In this document: positions 8,728 through 18,387 of the stretch, piece after piece
Numbering within the stretch: the first letter of the stretch is position 1
How the letters are laid out: every line of letters starts with the position of its first letter
Assembly (NCBI GenBank): GCA_965228415.1
Contig: OZ245814.1
Location: 3,596,001 to 3,660,000 of the forward strand
Direction: 5' to 3'
DNA length: 64,000 nt
Source of the DNA: Agaribacillus sp965228415
Lineage (GTDB): Bacteria; Bacteroidota; Bacteroidia; Cytophagales; Cyclobacteriaceae
The notes under the pieces: model-generated
Told to the model about the DNA's origin: nothing
Seen by the model: the letters and a program-made list of their open reading frames with translations, nothing else
Database searches by the model: none
Translations under genes and position numbers: made by a program

Positions 8728-10530
8728 TTAGTAAATAAATTTTCCTTGTAACACATAATCTTCCAGCCATGGCCGGGTGATTTCTCCCCTGATGTATTTT
8801 TCAATCATTAAACTGGCTGTACTGGCTGCAGCCCTGCCTCCCCAGCCGGCATTTTCTACATATACCGCAATAGCTATTTTGGGATCCTTTTTGGGAGCAA
8901 AAGCCATAAAGACCGAATGATCTTCCCCATGCGGATTTTCAGCCGTCCCAGTCTTACCACAAATTTCTATGTCTCTGATGATGGCTCTTCCCGCTGTTCC
9001 GGCCAAAGCTTCCTGCATCGCATCAATTACCGGCGAAAAGTAAGATGAATCGATACCGGAAAAATGTTTTTTCCTATATTCCGGCAATGGCTGATTTTCA
9101 TCCGCCACTCCCTTGATGATATGTGGCGTATAGTAATATCCTCTATTGGCTAATATTGCTGCCAGGTTAGCCATCTGTATCGGCGTCATAAGCATTTCTC
9201 CCTGCCCAATGCTCAGGGAATAAATATTGGAAAACTTCCATCTGTTTTTACCATAAAACCGGTCATAATAACTTGTATCCGGAATATGCCCTCCTTTTTC
9301 GTTGGGTATGTCTACACCCAGCTTGTGTCCCAGTCCAAATCCCGCTACATATTTTCTCCAGTTGGTCAATCCAATCCTGGCATCTATGAAAGTATTCTCG
9401 TGTTTTTTCTGGTTGATGATACGCCTGAAGACCTTAAAAAAGTAGTTGTTGGAGGAATACTTGATTCCCCTGTGAACATTGTAATAACCAGGTGGTGCAT
9501 GATCTCCGATCAGCAGGCCATCACAATAGATCTGTTCACCAGGTGTGATAACGCCTTCCTGTAACGCTATGAGCGCCTGAAGGGTCTTAAAGATCGATCC
9601 GGGCGGATAGGTCGCCATGATCGGTCGGTTGAACAGCGGTTTAAGTGTATCCTGCGTTAGCGTTCGATAATTTTTACTTAGGTCTCTTCCGGACAAAATA
9701 TTAGGATCGTAGGAAGGTCTGGATACGATCGATAATATTTCTCCTGTAGCGGGCTCAATAGCCACAACACTTCCCCTTTTACCATCCAGCAACTTCTCCG
9801 CATAGTTTTGTAACGTTATATCGATTGACGCGTGAAGGTTCTGACCCGGAATTGACAGGGTATCAAAGGTTCCATTATTAAAGGATCCTTTTACAACACC
9901 AATTGCATTCACCATTTTATATTGAACACCCCTTTTACCCCTTAAAGGTTCTTCATAGCTTGCCTCAACGCCGCTGATACCTATATAATCTCCTTTTTTG
10001 TAATAGTTGGCGGTATCTCGGTCCAGGCCTTTCTGGTCTATTTCGCGCATATAACCCAGGGCGTTGGCAAGACTACCGTAAGGATAACCTCTGACGGTCC
10101 TGGCCACGATGTTAAACCCGGGATAATCCAACAGGAGAGATTGAATTTTTGCAAACTCCTCACTGGGGATTTGTTTTACCAATACGGAGGGTAAAGCATA
10201 ACGATGCTGCTTTTTCAGGGTTTTCAGCCTGTCTTCAAATTCTTTTTTTGTGATCCCGACCATTTGGCAAAATGCCAACGTATCCTTAATTTTTACTTCT
10301 TTAGGAATCACCATCAGGTCGTATACCGGCGTGTTGTGAACCATCAGTTTTCCATTTCTGTCATAGATAACTCCTCTGTAGGGATATTCTATGATCGGTC
10401 TCATGGCATTATCTTCGGCCGCCAGTTTATAATTTTTGTCCAGTATCTGGATCGAAAAAAGTCTCCCTGTAAAAATCAGAGAAACCAATATGATGGCAAA
10501 TTGAATGATATATTTTGAGTTATTATTCAT
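8728..10530 (-). CDS. mrdA: Penicillin-binding protein 2 (peptidoglycan transpeptidase)
   Basis: 600 residues. A single membrane anchor at about residues 8-24 is followed by the dimerisation domain (PYRGVIYDRNG at about 50-60) and the transpeptidase domain. Catalytic motifs: SIFK (S312-K315), SNN at about 360-362, and KTGTAENP near residue 530. It cross-links new glycan strands made by RodA during rod-type elongation, acting in the periplasm. The gene overlaps the mreD stop codon by 4 bases and abuts rodA. Confidence 0.96.
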   Translation of the reverse strand: MNNNSKYIIQFAIILVSLIFTGRLFSIQILDKNYKLAAEDNAMRPIIEYPYRGVIYDRNGKLMVHNTPVYDLMVIPKEVKIKDTLAFCQMVGITKKEFEDRLKTLKKQHRYALPSVLVKQIPSEEFAKIQSLLLDYPGFNIVARTVRGYPYGSLANALGYMREIDQKGLDRDTANYYKKGDYIGISGVEASYEEPLRGKRGVQYKMVNAIGVVKGSFNNGTFDTLSIPGQNLHASIDITLQNYAEKLLDGKRGSVVAIEPATGEILSIVSRPSYDPNILSGRDLSKNYRTLTQDTLKPLFNRPIMATYPPGSIFKTLQALIALQEGVITPGEQIYCDGLLIGDHAPPGYYNVHRGIKYSSNNYFFKVFRRIINQKKHENTFIDARIGLTNWRKYVAGFGLGHKLGVDIPNEKGGHIPDTSYYDRFYGKNRWKFSNIYSLSIGQGEMLMTPIQMANLAAILANRGYYYTPHIIKGVADENQPLPEYRKKHFSGIDSSYFSPVIDAMQEALAGTAGRAIIRDIEICGKTGTAENPHGEDHSVFMAFAPKKDPKIAIAVYVENAGWGGRAAASTASLMIEKYIRGEITRPWLEDYVLQGKFIY

Positions 10531-11048
10531 AAGCTTCTCCGGGGTGCATAAAATAAATATTGAATAATAATTATCACAGTAAACGTAAGGATACTGCTGA
10601 AAAATGCTTTTGAAAAGGTAAAGAAGAACATGCCAAAACCGCTGGCCTCAATATAAAACAGCGCCAGGTGATGAATAAATATCAGGGTAAAGGCATAAAT
10701 ACTAAACCATTCCCATCCCATAACTCTGAGGGTGGGTACAAGACCTGCATCATAGCCACCTCTTGGTGTTAATAAATTTACTAAATAAGGTCGCAAGAAC
10801 ATAATAATCACACAAGATGATGCGTGAATTCCCAGCGAATCATAAAAGATATCGGTAATTAAACCGGTGGTGAACCCCAGGAACATTATAAACAGGGCTC
10901 CTGCTTCCAGCGGGATCAACAACAGGAAGGCCAGGTAAACAAAACAAAAGGCTTTATCAAACAACACCACATTTCTCATGAATATCACCTGCAATGCAAT
11001 GTAGATGATAAAGAAAACTGATTGTATGACTAAATTCCTATTGTCCAT
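10527..11048 (-). CDS. mreD: Rod shape-determining protein MreD
   Basis: 173 residues, hydrophobic throughout with about five membrane segments, and the FLGFTTGLITDIFYDSLGIHA motif region typical of MreD. It belongs to the elongasome and links MreC and PBP2 in the inner membrane. Identification rests strongly on position: 2 nt after mreC and overlapping mrdA by 4 nt. Confidence 0.9.
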   Translation of the reverse strand: MDNRNLVIQSVFFIIYIALQVIFMRNVVLFDKAFCFVYLAFLLLIPLEAGALFIMFLGFTTGLITDIFYDSLGIHASSCVIIMFLRPYLVNLLTPRGGYDAGLVPTLRVMGWEWFSIYAFTLIFIHHLALFYIEASGFGMFFFTFSKAFFSSILTFTVIIIIQYLFYAPRRSL

Positions 11049-11050
11049 TT

Positions 11051-11881
11051 TTAAGGTGCCAAATTTTGTTCCAGCGAATCCTTTTCCGCCTTTAGGTAGT
11101 TTTCGATCACATAAACGTAAGACAGGCTGTTGAAATCAGTAGCCAGGTCAATTTTAACATCATAAAATGTGGCGTTTTCCTCAATACCTGTTTCTTTCAC
11201 AGTGCCAATCAAAGTGCCCGCATCAAAAATGGAATTATAACCCGAAGTGACGATAGTATCGCCAAATTGCAGCTGAAGGTGGCGTGGGACAAATCTTAAA
11301 CTCGCCTCAAAGGGATCCCGCCCGTCCCACGTGGTAGAGCACAGATCACCGGTCCGGGCAATCACCGAGCTGATGAATATATTGCTATGCAACAGCGACG
11401 TGATGGTGGAAAAGTGGCGTGACGTAGATTTTACAATCCCGACGATACCATTGTGGCTAACCACACCCATTCCTTTTTTTATGCCATCGGTAGAACCCTT
11501 GTTGATCGTGATATAATTATTGGACCAGTTGACAGAATTCTTGACCACCTTAGCCGGTAAATAGTTGAATTGTTTTAACACTGCCGTATCGGTCACCCTT
11601 TTTTTCAGGAAGTAACCTGATATTTGCTGTTTTTGATTCAGTAGCATTTTCAATCTCGCATTCTCGTCCGCCAGTTTTTTATTTTGTGCACTTAAATTAA
11701 AATAATCGCTTACATTATCAGTAGTCGTCATGATAGACGCTGCCATCCGGTTTGACGAGGTAAAAAATGCGGCACTCTGGTACTGGTTGTTGCTGATTAT
11801 AAGCCAGGAACAAAGAATTTGTAATAATACAAAAACGAAAAAAGTCCGATATTTAAATAAAAATAAAAATAAACTTCGCAT
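11051..11881 (-). CDS. mreC: Rod shape-determining protein MreC
   Basis: 276 residues. An N-terminal membrane anchor (about 10-28) leads into a coiled-coil (about 60-95, LADENARLKMLLNQKQQ) and the beta-rich MreC domain with GSTDGIKKGMGVV and GIVGIVKS. MreC forms periplasmic filaments that activate PBP2 and RodA. It lies 9 nt downstream of mreB. Confidence 0.95.
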   Translation of the reverse strand: MRSLFLFLFKYRTFFVFVLLQILCSWLIISNNQYQSAAFFTSSNRMAASIMTTTDNVSDYFNLSAQNKKLADENARLKMLLNQKQQISGYFLKKRVTDTAVLKQFNYLPAKVVKNSVNWSNNYITINKGSTDGIKKGMGVVSHNGIVGIVKSTSRHFSTITSLLHSNIFISSVIARTGDLCSTTWDGRDPFEASLRFVPRHLQLQFGDTIVTSGYNSIFDAGTLIGTVKETGIEENATFYDVKIDLATDFNSLSYVYVIENYLKAEKDSLEQNLAP

Positions 11882-11890
11882 CTGACATTT

Positions 11891-12919
11891 CTATGTCATC
11901 AATACTGCTTTGAAATCATTTATATTTTTCAAGGCAGTACCTGTTCCTCTTACCACCGCTCTCAGCGGATCTTCAGCAACGTGTATGGGTAACTTGGTTT
12001 TCAAAGCCAACCTTTTATCCAACCCTCTCAACAACGCTCCTCCTCCGGTCAGGTGGATACCGTTGTCATAAATATCCGCAGAAAGTTCAGGTGGAGAAAT
12101 TTCTAGTGCTTTTAATACCGCTTCTTCTATTTTCGAAACAGATTTATCTATCGCAAAGGCTATTTCAGAGTAGTCTATTTTAATTACTTTTGGAATTCCT
12201 GTCATTAAGTCCCTACCTCGTATCTCAAATGGTTCGGGAGCTTCATCCAGCTCGGTCAGGGCTGAGCCCACTTCTATCTTTACCTTTTCAGCCGAACGCT
12301 CGCCAATCAGCAGATTATGCTGCCGTCGCATATAGTCGAGGATATCTTTATTGAATGAGTCTCCGGCCACGCGAATGGATTGATCACAAACGATTCCGGA
12401 TAAGGCTATCACCGCAATCTCGGTAGTTCCTCCACCGATATCCACTACCATCGAACCAAACGGCCTTTCAATGTCTATACCAATGCCAATGGCTGCTGCT
12501 AGTGGCTCCTGAATCATGTATACTTCCTTGGCACCCGCATGTTCTGCTGAGTCACGCACGGCCCTTTTTTCTACTTCAGTAATTCCCGAAGGGATGCAAA
12601 TCACCATACGGTGGGATGTGGGCAAAAATCTTCTGTTGTTTTTGTCAATCATCTTTATCATGCCTCTGATCATTTGCTCCGCGGCATAGAAATCCGCAAT
12701 CACACCATCTTTCAAAGGCCTGATGGTTTTGATATTTTCATGTGTTTTCTCATGCATCTGCATTGCCTCCCTGCCGATAGCCAACACCTTGTTGTTGGTT
12801 TTGTCCACAGCTATGATGGAAGGTTCATCAACCACAATCTTATCTTTATTAATTATCAAGGTATTAGCAGTACCTAAATCGATCGCAATATCACTTGACA
12901 GAAAATCAAATAATCCCAT
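11891..12919 (-). CDS. mreB: Actin-like rod-shape protein MreB
   Basis: 342 residues, the usual length. The actin-fold nucleotide motifs are visible: SDIAIDLGTANTLI (phosphate 1), VVDIGGGTTEIAVI (phosphate 2) and LTGGGALLRGLDKRL (adenosine). It polymerises under the inner membrane and orients elongation. The start at 12919 is 82 nt after the purH stop. I see no clear -7 box in that gap, so read-through from purH is possible. Confidence 0.97.
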   Translation of the reverse strand: MGLFDFLSSDIAIDLGTANTLIINKDKIVVDEPSIIAVDKTNNKVLAIGREAMQMHEKTHENIKTIRPLKDGVIADFYAAEQMIRGMIKMIDKNNRRFLPTSHRMVICIPSGITEVEKRAVRDSAEHAGAKEVYMIQEPLAAAIGIGIDIERPFGSMVVDIGGGTTEIAVIALSGIVCDQSIRVAGDSFNKDILDYMRRQHNLLIGERSAEKVKIEVGSALTELDEAPEPFEIRGRDLMTGIPKVIKIDYSEIAFAIDKSVSKIEEAVLKALEISPPELSADIYDNGIHLTGGGALLRGLDKRLALKTKLPIHVAEDPLRAVVRGTGTALKNINDFKAVLMT

Positions 12920-13001
12920 ATTAATTTATAATCCTCTTTATATTAGGTTGTTATCTTATAAATATACAATTTATTATGGATATTCATTTATCCAAAAAAC
13001 G

Positions 13002-14531
13002 CTAGTGTTTAAAGTGTCGGGTTCCTGTGAACACCATGCTCATATTATGGGCTTTGCAGTAATCAATCGACGCCTGATCTTTGATAGAACCACCAGGTTG
13101 TATCACAATTTCAATCCCCTCCTTTTGCGCTATCTCAACGCAATCCGGAAATGGGAAAAATGCGTCTGAAGCCATTACCGCCCCCTGCAATTCAAATCCA
13201 AAATGTTTTGCCTTTTCGATCGCCTGCTTAAGTGCATCCACCCGTGAGGTCTGCCCCACGCCACTTGACAATAGTTGTCCTTTTTTCGCCAGTACAATGG
13301 TATTTGACTTGGTATGTTTTGCAATTTTACTGGCAAAAACCAATGTCTCATTCTCCTCGGCGTTGGTAACCCGGTCTGTCACCACTTTGAAATCTTCTAT
13401 AGAGTCAGTTTTCAAGTCCCTGTCCTGTTCAATGACGCCGTTTAGTAAGCTTTTAAATTGCTTTTTTGCGTCAATTCCGGTTTTCTGGACCAGTAATATC
13501 CTGTTTTTCTTGCTTTTCAAAATATGCAGTGCCTGTTCCGTATAAGATGGCGCTATCAATACTTCAAAAAATAATTTATTCAACTCCTCTGCCGCGGCTT
13601 CATCAACTTCTGCATTGGTTACCAATACGCCACCAAAGGCTGATACCGTGTCTGCAGCGAAGGCTTTCAAATAAGCTTCCTTGACGCTGGCACCTGTGGC
13701 AACACCACATGCGTTGGTATGCTTGAGGATGGCAAAAGCAATATCTCCGTCAAATTCTGCCATAAGGCAAACTGCCGCATCCACATCTACCAGGTTGTTA
13801 TAAGACAATGCCTTACCATTCAACTGGTCAAACATTCCCTGCAAATCACCGTGAAAGATTCCCTGCTGGTGTGGGTTTTCACCATATCTCAATACCTGCT
13901 GTTTTTGCTCGCTGTATTTAAATGATTCTACGGCCCCTTCCTGGTTAAAGTAATTAAATATCAGTGAATCGTAATGAGAGGAAACATCAAAAGCCTGCGC
14001 AGCCAATAGTTTCCGGTCTTCAAGATCGGTGCAACCCTCCTTTTCTTTTAATATACTTTCCAATGATGCATATTGATCTTTGGAAGAAATGATGGTTACA
14101 TCTTTAAAGTTTTTCGCCGCCGCCCTGATCAGAGAAATACCACCAATATCGATCTTTTCAATTATTTCACTTTCGGTTGCTCCGGACAATACGGTTTCTT
14201 CAAATGGATATAAATCCACGATCACCAGATCAATAGCAGGAATTTCATATTGTTGCGTATCAGTCAAATCCTGCTCGTGCTCCCTTCTGGATAAAATTCC
14301 GCCAAATACTTTCGGGTGTAAAGTCTTAACCCTGCCTCCCAGGATAGATGGGTAGCCGGTAACATCTTCTACCGGCGTCACAGTGGCCCCCTGGTCCTCG
14401 ATAAATTTTTGCGTGCCTCCGGTAGAATAAATTTCAACATTATGATCTTTAAGCAGTTGAATGATAGATTCCAGATTGTTTTTGTAGTAAACCGATATTA
14501 GCGCAGATTTTATTTTTATTCTCGAGGACAT
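13002..14531 (-). CDS. purH: Bifunctional AICAR transformylase / IMP cyclohydrolase
   Basis: About 509 residues from the ATG at 14531 (MSSRIKIKSALISVY). A longer frame opens with TTG at 14555, but that codon lies inside the apparent -7 promoter box, so it is rejected. The MGS-like cyclohydrolase domain fills the first ~130 residues (GGTQKFIEDQG, HPKVFGGILSRR). The formyltransferase part carries LRYGENPHQQG, KHTNACGVATG, SAFGGVLVTN and ends QPGGSIKDQ...FTGTRHFKH. It performs the last two steps of IMP synthesis. It follows purN on the same strand. Confidence 0.97.
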   Translation of the reverse strand: MSSRIKIKSALISVYYKNNLESIIQLLKDHNVEIYSTGGTQKFIEDQGATVTPVEDVTGYPSILGGRVKTLHPKVFGGILSRREHEQDLTDTQQYEIPAIDLVIVDLYPFEETVLSGATESEIIEKIDIGGISLIRAAAKNFKDVTIISSKDQYASLESILKEKEGCTDLEDRKLLAAQAFDVSSHYDSLIFNYFNQEGAVESFKYSEQKQQVLRYGENPHQQGIFHGDLQGMFDQLNGKALSYNNLVDVDAAVCLMAEFDGDIAFAILKHTNACGVATGASVKEAYLKAFAADTVSAFGGVLVTNAEVDEAAAEELNKLFFEVLIAPSYTEQALHILKSKKNRILLVQKTGIDAKKQFKSLLNGVIEQDRDLKTDSIEDFKVVTDRVTNAEENETLVFASKIAKHTKSNTIVLAKKGQLLSSGVGQTSRVDALKQAIEKAKHFGFELQGAVMASDAFFPFPDCVEIAQKEGIEIVIQPGGSIKDQASIDYCKAHNMSMVFTGTRHFKH

Positions 14532-14552
14532 GTTAAACTTAATATTAAAGTG

Positions 14553-14560
14553 CAAAACTA
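14553..14560 (-). promoter_or_regulatory. Probable -7 box of purH
   Basis: On the minus strand TAGTTTTG matches TAnnTTTG, 21 bases upstream of the purH ATG at 14531. No good TTG is found 19-21 bases further upstream, so this is a partial promoter call. It supports the shorter purH start. Confidence 0.45.
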
Positions 14561-14624
14561 TAAACTTTTATATCTTTTTTAAGCATTTATTGTTCAATAC
14601 ATTACAAGGCCTATATACTTGTAT

Positions 14625-15230
14625 TTATTTAAGGGCAGACAAACATTTTTCAACTACTTCCGGGTAAAATTTGTGCTCTAGTTTCTGCACATTCCGGGCT
14701 ACCATCTCCGGTGAGTCGGAACTTGCCACATCACACTTCTCCTGAAATATTATTTCACCCTCATCATAGTTTTCGGTGACATAGTGAATGGTGATACCAC
14801 TTTCCTTTTCACCGGCATTGACGACGGCTTCGTGCACATGCATTCCATACATCCCTTTTCCGCCAAATTTGGGTAACAAAGCCGGGTGTATGTTGACCAT
14901 TCTTCGGTGATAGCTGTCAATTAAATTTAATGGGATCTTCCATAAAAAACCGGCCAGGACAATAAAGCTGATATCGTGTTTTTTCAATATGTTGAGGACT
15001 CCGTCTGTTTCGTAGAATTCATGCCGGTTGAATGTAACGCTGGGAATTCCGAATTTCTCGGCGCGTTGAATGGCAAAGGCATGTTTATTATTCGTTAATA
15101 AAAGACAAATATTGATATTTTTATTACCTCCAAAGTATTTAAAAAATGCTTCGGCGTTACTGCCGCTTCCGGATGCGAATATTGCAATGTTTTGATTGGT
15201 AACTTTCAAATTGCCAGGTTTTTGGGCCAC
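14625..15230 (-). CDS. purN: Phosphoribosylglycinamide formyltransferase 1
   Basis: Up to 201 residues. The fold is that of folate-dependent GAR transformylase: IAIFASGSGSNAEAF at the N-terminus, VNIHPALLPKFGGKGMYG with the catalytic HPALLP segment, SGITIHYVTENYDEGEII containing the catalytic aspartate. It adds the formyl group in the third step of purine synthesis. The frame opens with GTG at 15230; there is no ATG near, and a TTG at 15209 is an alternative start. It lies 9 nt after the UbiA-family gene and 93 nt before purH. Confidence 0.94.
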   Translation of the reverse strand: MAQKPGNLKVTNQNIAIFASGSGSNAEAFFKYFGGNKNINICLLLTNNKHAFAIQRAEKFGIPSVTFNRHEFYETDGVLNILKKHDISFIVLAGFLWKIPLNLIDSYHRRMVNIHPALLPKFGGKGMYGMHVHEAVVNAGEKESGITIHYVTENYDEGEIIFQEKCDVASSDSPEMVARNVQKLEHKFYPEVVEKCLSALK

Positions 15231-15239
15231 AAATATAAG

Positions 15240-16115
15240 TTAAGATGAAAAAAAAGCCATACTTAATATTCCGGATAGCATTAAAATTTTACAGTAGGCG
15301 CTCAAATATGAAAAATCCTTTTTCGTATCTGCGATAACCAGCCGGTATACAAAATAAGACAAAGGAATAATCAGTACTGTAAAAAAGATGATTAATGTGG
15401 GATTATTCAAAACGGACGCAAGATAAAATAAAAGAGCCGTAAAAACAGTAGAAAGCAAATAAATTATCATTTTCGTTTTCCGTATTCCCCAAATAACGGG
15501 CAAGGTTTTGCAGCCAAAAACGGTATCACCTTTAACATCTTCAATATCTTTTATAATCTCTCTGATCAAAGTGATTGAAAACGCAAAAATGGCATAGACC
15601 AAAACCAGGAAAACATTTTTCTGATAATAAATAACAACTACCATCAACGCAACGCCGGTCAGAAAAGCCACTGCGAGATTGCCAACAAAAGGAAGTCTTT
15701 TGAGGTGATTGGAATAAAGCCACAATAATAAGGCGGACAAAAAGTTGATTAACACTATTTTTAACGTCAGGAAAAATCCGATGGCAATACCGCTAAAGTT
15801 CAGGACCGAATGAGCTGCCATGACCACCCTTCGCTTCAACAATTTATCAACTACCACCCTCTCCGGCTTATTTACAAAATCTATTTTAACGTCGTAATAA
15901 TCATTGATAATATATCCTGCCGCCGCTATGAGCACTGTGGATATGGATATGGCAAGCAGTTTATAATCTGAAAGGATCGACGCCCACTGATGACCGGCAT
16001 GAATGAGGAATATGGCGGTAAAATATTGCGTTAAAGCTATAATTGCCAGGTTAGGAAACCGTATTAATTTAAGAAAACCGGAAAATGAAAAATTTACGGG
16101 TTTATTATTTGCCAC
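15240..16115 (-). CDS. UbiA-family prenyltransferase (geranylgeranylglycerol-phosphate geranylgeranyltransferase-like)
   Basis: 291 residues with eight or nine membrane segments. The two Asp-rich motifs of UbiA enzymes are present: NDYYDVKIDFVNKPER (first) and REIIKDIEDVKGD (second), which bind Mg-prenyl diphosphate. The sequence is closest in style to the archaeal-type lipid prenyltransferases that Bacteroidota also carry, rather than to UbiA or MenA, but quinone biosynthesis cannot be excluded from sequence. The start is GTG at 16113-16115. Isoprenoid supply genes lie a few kilobases upstream (ispH, crtB). Confidence 0.8.
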   Translation of the reverse strand: MANNKPVNFSFSGFLKLIRFPNLAIIALTQYFTAIFLIHAGHQWASILSDYKLLAISISTVLIAAAGYIINDYYDVKIDFVNKPERVVVDKLLKRRVVMAAHSVLNFSGIAIGFFLTLKIVLINFLSALLLWLYSNHLKRLPFVGNLAVAFLTGVALMVVVIYYQKNVFLVLVYAIFAFSITLIREIIKDIEDVKGDTVFGCKTLPVIWGIRKTKMIIYLLSTVFTALLFYLASVLNNPTLIIFFTVLIIPLSYFVYRLVIADTKKDFSYLSAYCKILMLSGILSMAFFSS

Positions 16116-16306
16116 GGTACCATGATTTTATGATAAAGCCTGATTAATTACAAAAATCTGTAAAAGAATTATCTATTAAAAACTTAATGGCATAATTTAT
16201 TAAGGCCTCCCCGCCAGCATTACGACCGTGGGTAAGAGAGGTTTTCCGATACTGTGGCTTAAGTTTGAATAACTCCCCGGAAATCAATTAAATCTAACCA
16301 CCAATA

Positions 16307-16543
16307 TTATATTTTCTTGTGGGTGCCGTCGCAAAAGGGTTGATTACAGGTATGCTTGCAGGTACACCAGGCAACTTTTTTGTCTTCCTCGATCTCAACT
16401 CTTACCGGCGTAAATGAAGTGCCGTTGTGTGACCCGTCGCAGAAAGGTTGATTGGTGCTCCTTCCACAGGCACACCAATAATAGGTGCCGGTTTTCACAT
16501 CCTCGACAATAGGAACTTTTTGGGGTATTTCAGGCTTTTCCAT
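16307..16543 (-). CDS. Tandem CDGSH iron-sulfur domain protein
   Basis: 78 residues with two CDGSH-type [2Fe-2S] binding units. The first has CAC then PFCDGSH; the second CTC then PFCDGTH, each giving the 3-Cys/1-His ligand set. The double-domain layout resembles mitochondrial CISD3. It is probably a cytosolic redox or cluster-transfer protein; partners are unknown. It stands alone with intergenic DNA on both sides. Confidence 0.9.
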   Translation of the reverse strand: MEKPEIPQKVPIVEDVKTGTYYWCACGRSTNQPFCDGSHNGTSFTPVRVEIEEDKKVAWCTCKHTCNQPFCDGTHKKI

Positions 16544-16617
16544 TATTAAAATTTTATATATGGGTTATAACATATATTTGGCGATTTTGGTTTGCTCCGG
16601 AATAATTAAAAAACTGC

Positions 16618-17403
16618 TTACTGAAGATAGGTATCAAGAATATTCTGGGTGATTAGTTTGTAAATTTTGGTGTAGGTCTTGTGCCCTTTCAACGCCTTCA
16701 TGTGTTGATCAAGTATTTTCAGATCCCCCCGTCTTGCCGGCCCCGTCAGTGCCTGTTGTGGTCCTATTTCCAGCGATTTATTGACAGTCTCCACAATCAG
16801 CGGCTTTAAGATCTCAAAGTCAAGACCATTTTTTTGAAGGATCTCGTCGGCAACGGTTAAAAGGTGGGTGGTGAAATTGCAGGCAAATACTGCGGCTATA
16901 TGCAAAGTCTGTCGCGCCTCTGAATTAATTTTATAAACCCTGGCACTGATTTGACCGGCCATCGCTTTTAATATCTTCCAGGTGTATCTGTTTTCTGCTT
17001 CAATACAAATAGGAATATCCCTGAAATTTATTTTTTGATGTTTACTGAAAGTCTGCAGTGGGTAAAAAACACCAATATTAGGCGTTGAAGCATAACCCAG
17101 GGTGTCTATGGATTTACTTCCTGATGTGTGAACAAGAATGGCATCTTCGGGCACTACTATCTCCTTGATAACCTGTTCAATGATATCGTCGGAAACAGCC
17201 ACTATAAAAATGTCAGAAACACTTTCTGAAAAATCAAGATCTGTTTTTTGCTCTGCCTGATAAAGGCGATCAATTAAGCTTTGTGCATTCTTAAAATTAC
17301 GGCTGTAGACTTCCCGGACTGTGTAGCCAACATTATCCAATTCCGGCGCCAAATGCCAGGCAACATTCCCTGAACCAATTAGCGAAACCTTCAGTTTTGA
17401 CAT
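16618..17403 (-). CDS. Rossmann-fold NADP-binding protein with DUF2520 domain
   Basis: 261 residues. The N-terminal dinucleotide-binding motif is VSLIGSGNVAWHLAPEL (about 6-22), similar to ProC/F420-type oxidoreductases. The middle has FIVAVSDDIIEQVI and VHTSGS. The C-terminal helical part (KALIVETVNKSLEIGPQQALTGPARRGD style, about 190-225) is typical of DUF2520. The substrate is not known. It is 23 nt downstream of the next small gene and probably co-transcribed with it. Confidence 0.88.
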   Translation of the reverse strand: MSKLKVSLIGSGNVAWHLAPELDNVGYTVREVYSRNFKNAQSLIDRLYQAEQKTDLDFSESVSDIFIVAVSDDIIEQVIKEIVVPEDAILVHTSGSKSIDTLGYASTPNIGVFYPLQTFSKHQKINFRDIPICIEAENRYTWKILKAMAGQISARVYKINSEARQTLHIAAVFACNFTTHLLTVADEILQKNGLDFEILKPLIVETVNKSLEIGPQQALTGPARRGDLKILDQHMKALKGHKTYTKIYKLITQNILDTYLQ

Positions 17404-17426
17404 AGGTATGTATAAAAAAATTTTAC

Positions 17427-17714
17427 TTACGCGCCCGCCCTCCTGATGCGGTGCGGACTGGTTTTAGGGACTCTTTTTATAATCCCTCTCGCTTCAAGAT
17501 CCAATTTGACTGTAACGACGTACCACAAAATTTTGCCGTCAAAATTTCCTTTTAACACATCCTGGGCAATTTCGCTCATTTCCTTGAAGGTCAGTTCCCC
17601 ACCATTTTCATCTAAAATCATCAGAATTGCTTCTTTTACCTGATCGTAACGCCTTTTCAGAATATTTACACCGGCTTTGCCTTCCGGGTGCAAGGTCATT
17701 ATTTTCTCTTCCAT
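17427..17714 (-). CDS. Small conserved protein, possible winged-helix fold
   Basis: 95 residues. I do not recognise a named function. The sequence has three helices followed by a beta-turn region and a basic tail (RVPKTSPHRIRR). The pattern AILMILDENGGELTFKEMSEIA followed by VKLDLEARGIIKRV looks like a winged-helix domain of the kind found in DNA-binding or small regulatory proteins. It lies just upstream of the DUF2520 gene on the same strand. Confidence 0.7.
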   Translation of the reverse strand: MEEKIMTLHPEGKAGVNILKRRYDQVKEAILMILDENGGELTFKEMSEIAQDVLKGNFDGKILWYVVTVKLDLEARGIIKRVPKTSPHRIRRAGA

Positions 17715-17919
17715 TATTTATAGTTATTGTTTGCAGCTCATAGGTTTTGACGTTTCACCGCATCTTCCTTCACGGCTGGAAGTCACTGAAGCGGGTTATA
17801 TACATCATTAAGACTACTATAGCATTTTACGCCGGCAATAATCTTATTTCCGGCACCGGCTTTTAATTATTACTGCCACTGACAAATTAAGGGCTTAATT
17901 ACAAAAAAAGAAATGCTAA

Positions 17920-18372
17920 TTAGCTACCAAGACGTCTGTCATACTTTTTGGGGGCGTACAGGAACCCAAATGCTTCACAATCTTCTTTGGTATGTTTTTC
18001 ATGATGGATGTAATGAGCTCGCATGATCCTTTTCATGTATCGGTTTTTTGCCTTGTAGTTGATCTTAATTCTACGGTGCACAATCACGTCATGGAAAACA
18101 AAATAAAAGATGCCATAGCCTGTTATGCCGATACCTATGTACAGGGCAAAATAAAATTGCTCACTAACTGTTCCCAAAAGGATTAACAATATGGCGGGAA
18201 TGCTAAATACAACAGCAAATAGATCATTCTTTTCCAGCGTATCGTTGTGAACTGTATGATGCGATTTGTGCCAGCTCCACAAGATCCCGTGCATGATGTA
18301 TTTGTGGGTAAACCAGGCTACACCCTCCATAAAAAAGAAGGTGCCCACTGCCAATAAAATATAGACTAACAT
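17920..18372 (-). CDS. crtZ: Beta-carotene hydroxylase
   Basis: 150 residues, a membrane non-haem di-iron hydroxylase. All four histidine motifs are present: HKYIMH (23-28), HKSHH (38-42), HDVIVHRR (about 99-106) and HYIHH (about 120-124). It hydroxylates beta-ionone rings at C3, giving zeaxanthin-type xanthophylls. It lies 15 nt after ispH on the same strand, within a crtI-crtB-ispH-crtZ series. No lycopene cyclase is present in the window, so that step must be encoded elsewhere. Confidence 0.92.
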   Translation of the reverse strand: MLVYILLAVGTFFFMEGVAWFTHKYIMHGILWSWHKSHHTVHNDTLEKNDLFAVVFSIPAILLILLGTVSEQFYFALYIGIGITGYGIFYFVFHDVIVHRRIKINYKAKNRYMKRIMRAHYIHHEKHTKEDCEAFGFLYAPKKYDRRLGS

Positions 18373-18387
18373 TTAAGATCTTCTTAA

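Noticed and set aside
17830..17865. Terminator after crtZ
   Set aside because: The GCCGG/CCGGC repeats pair poorly and lack a T run on the minus strand.
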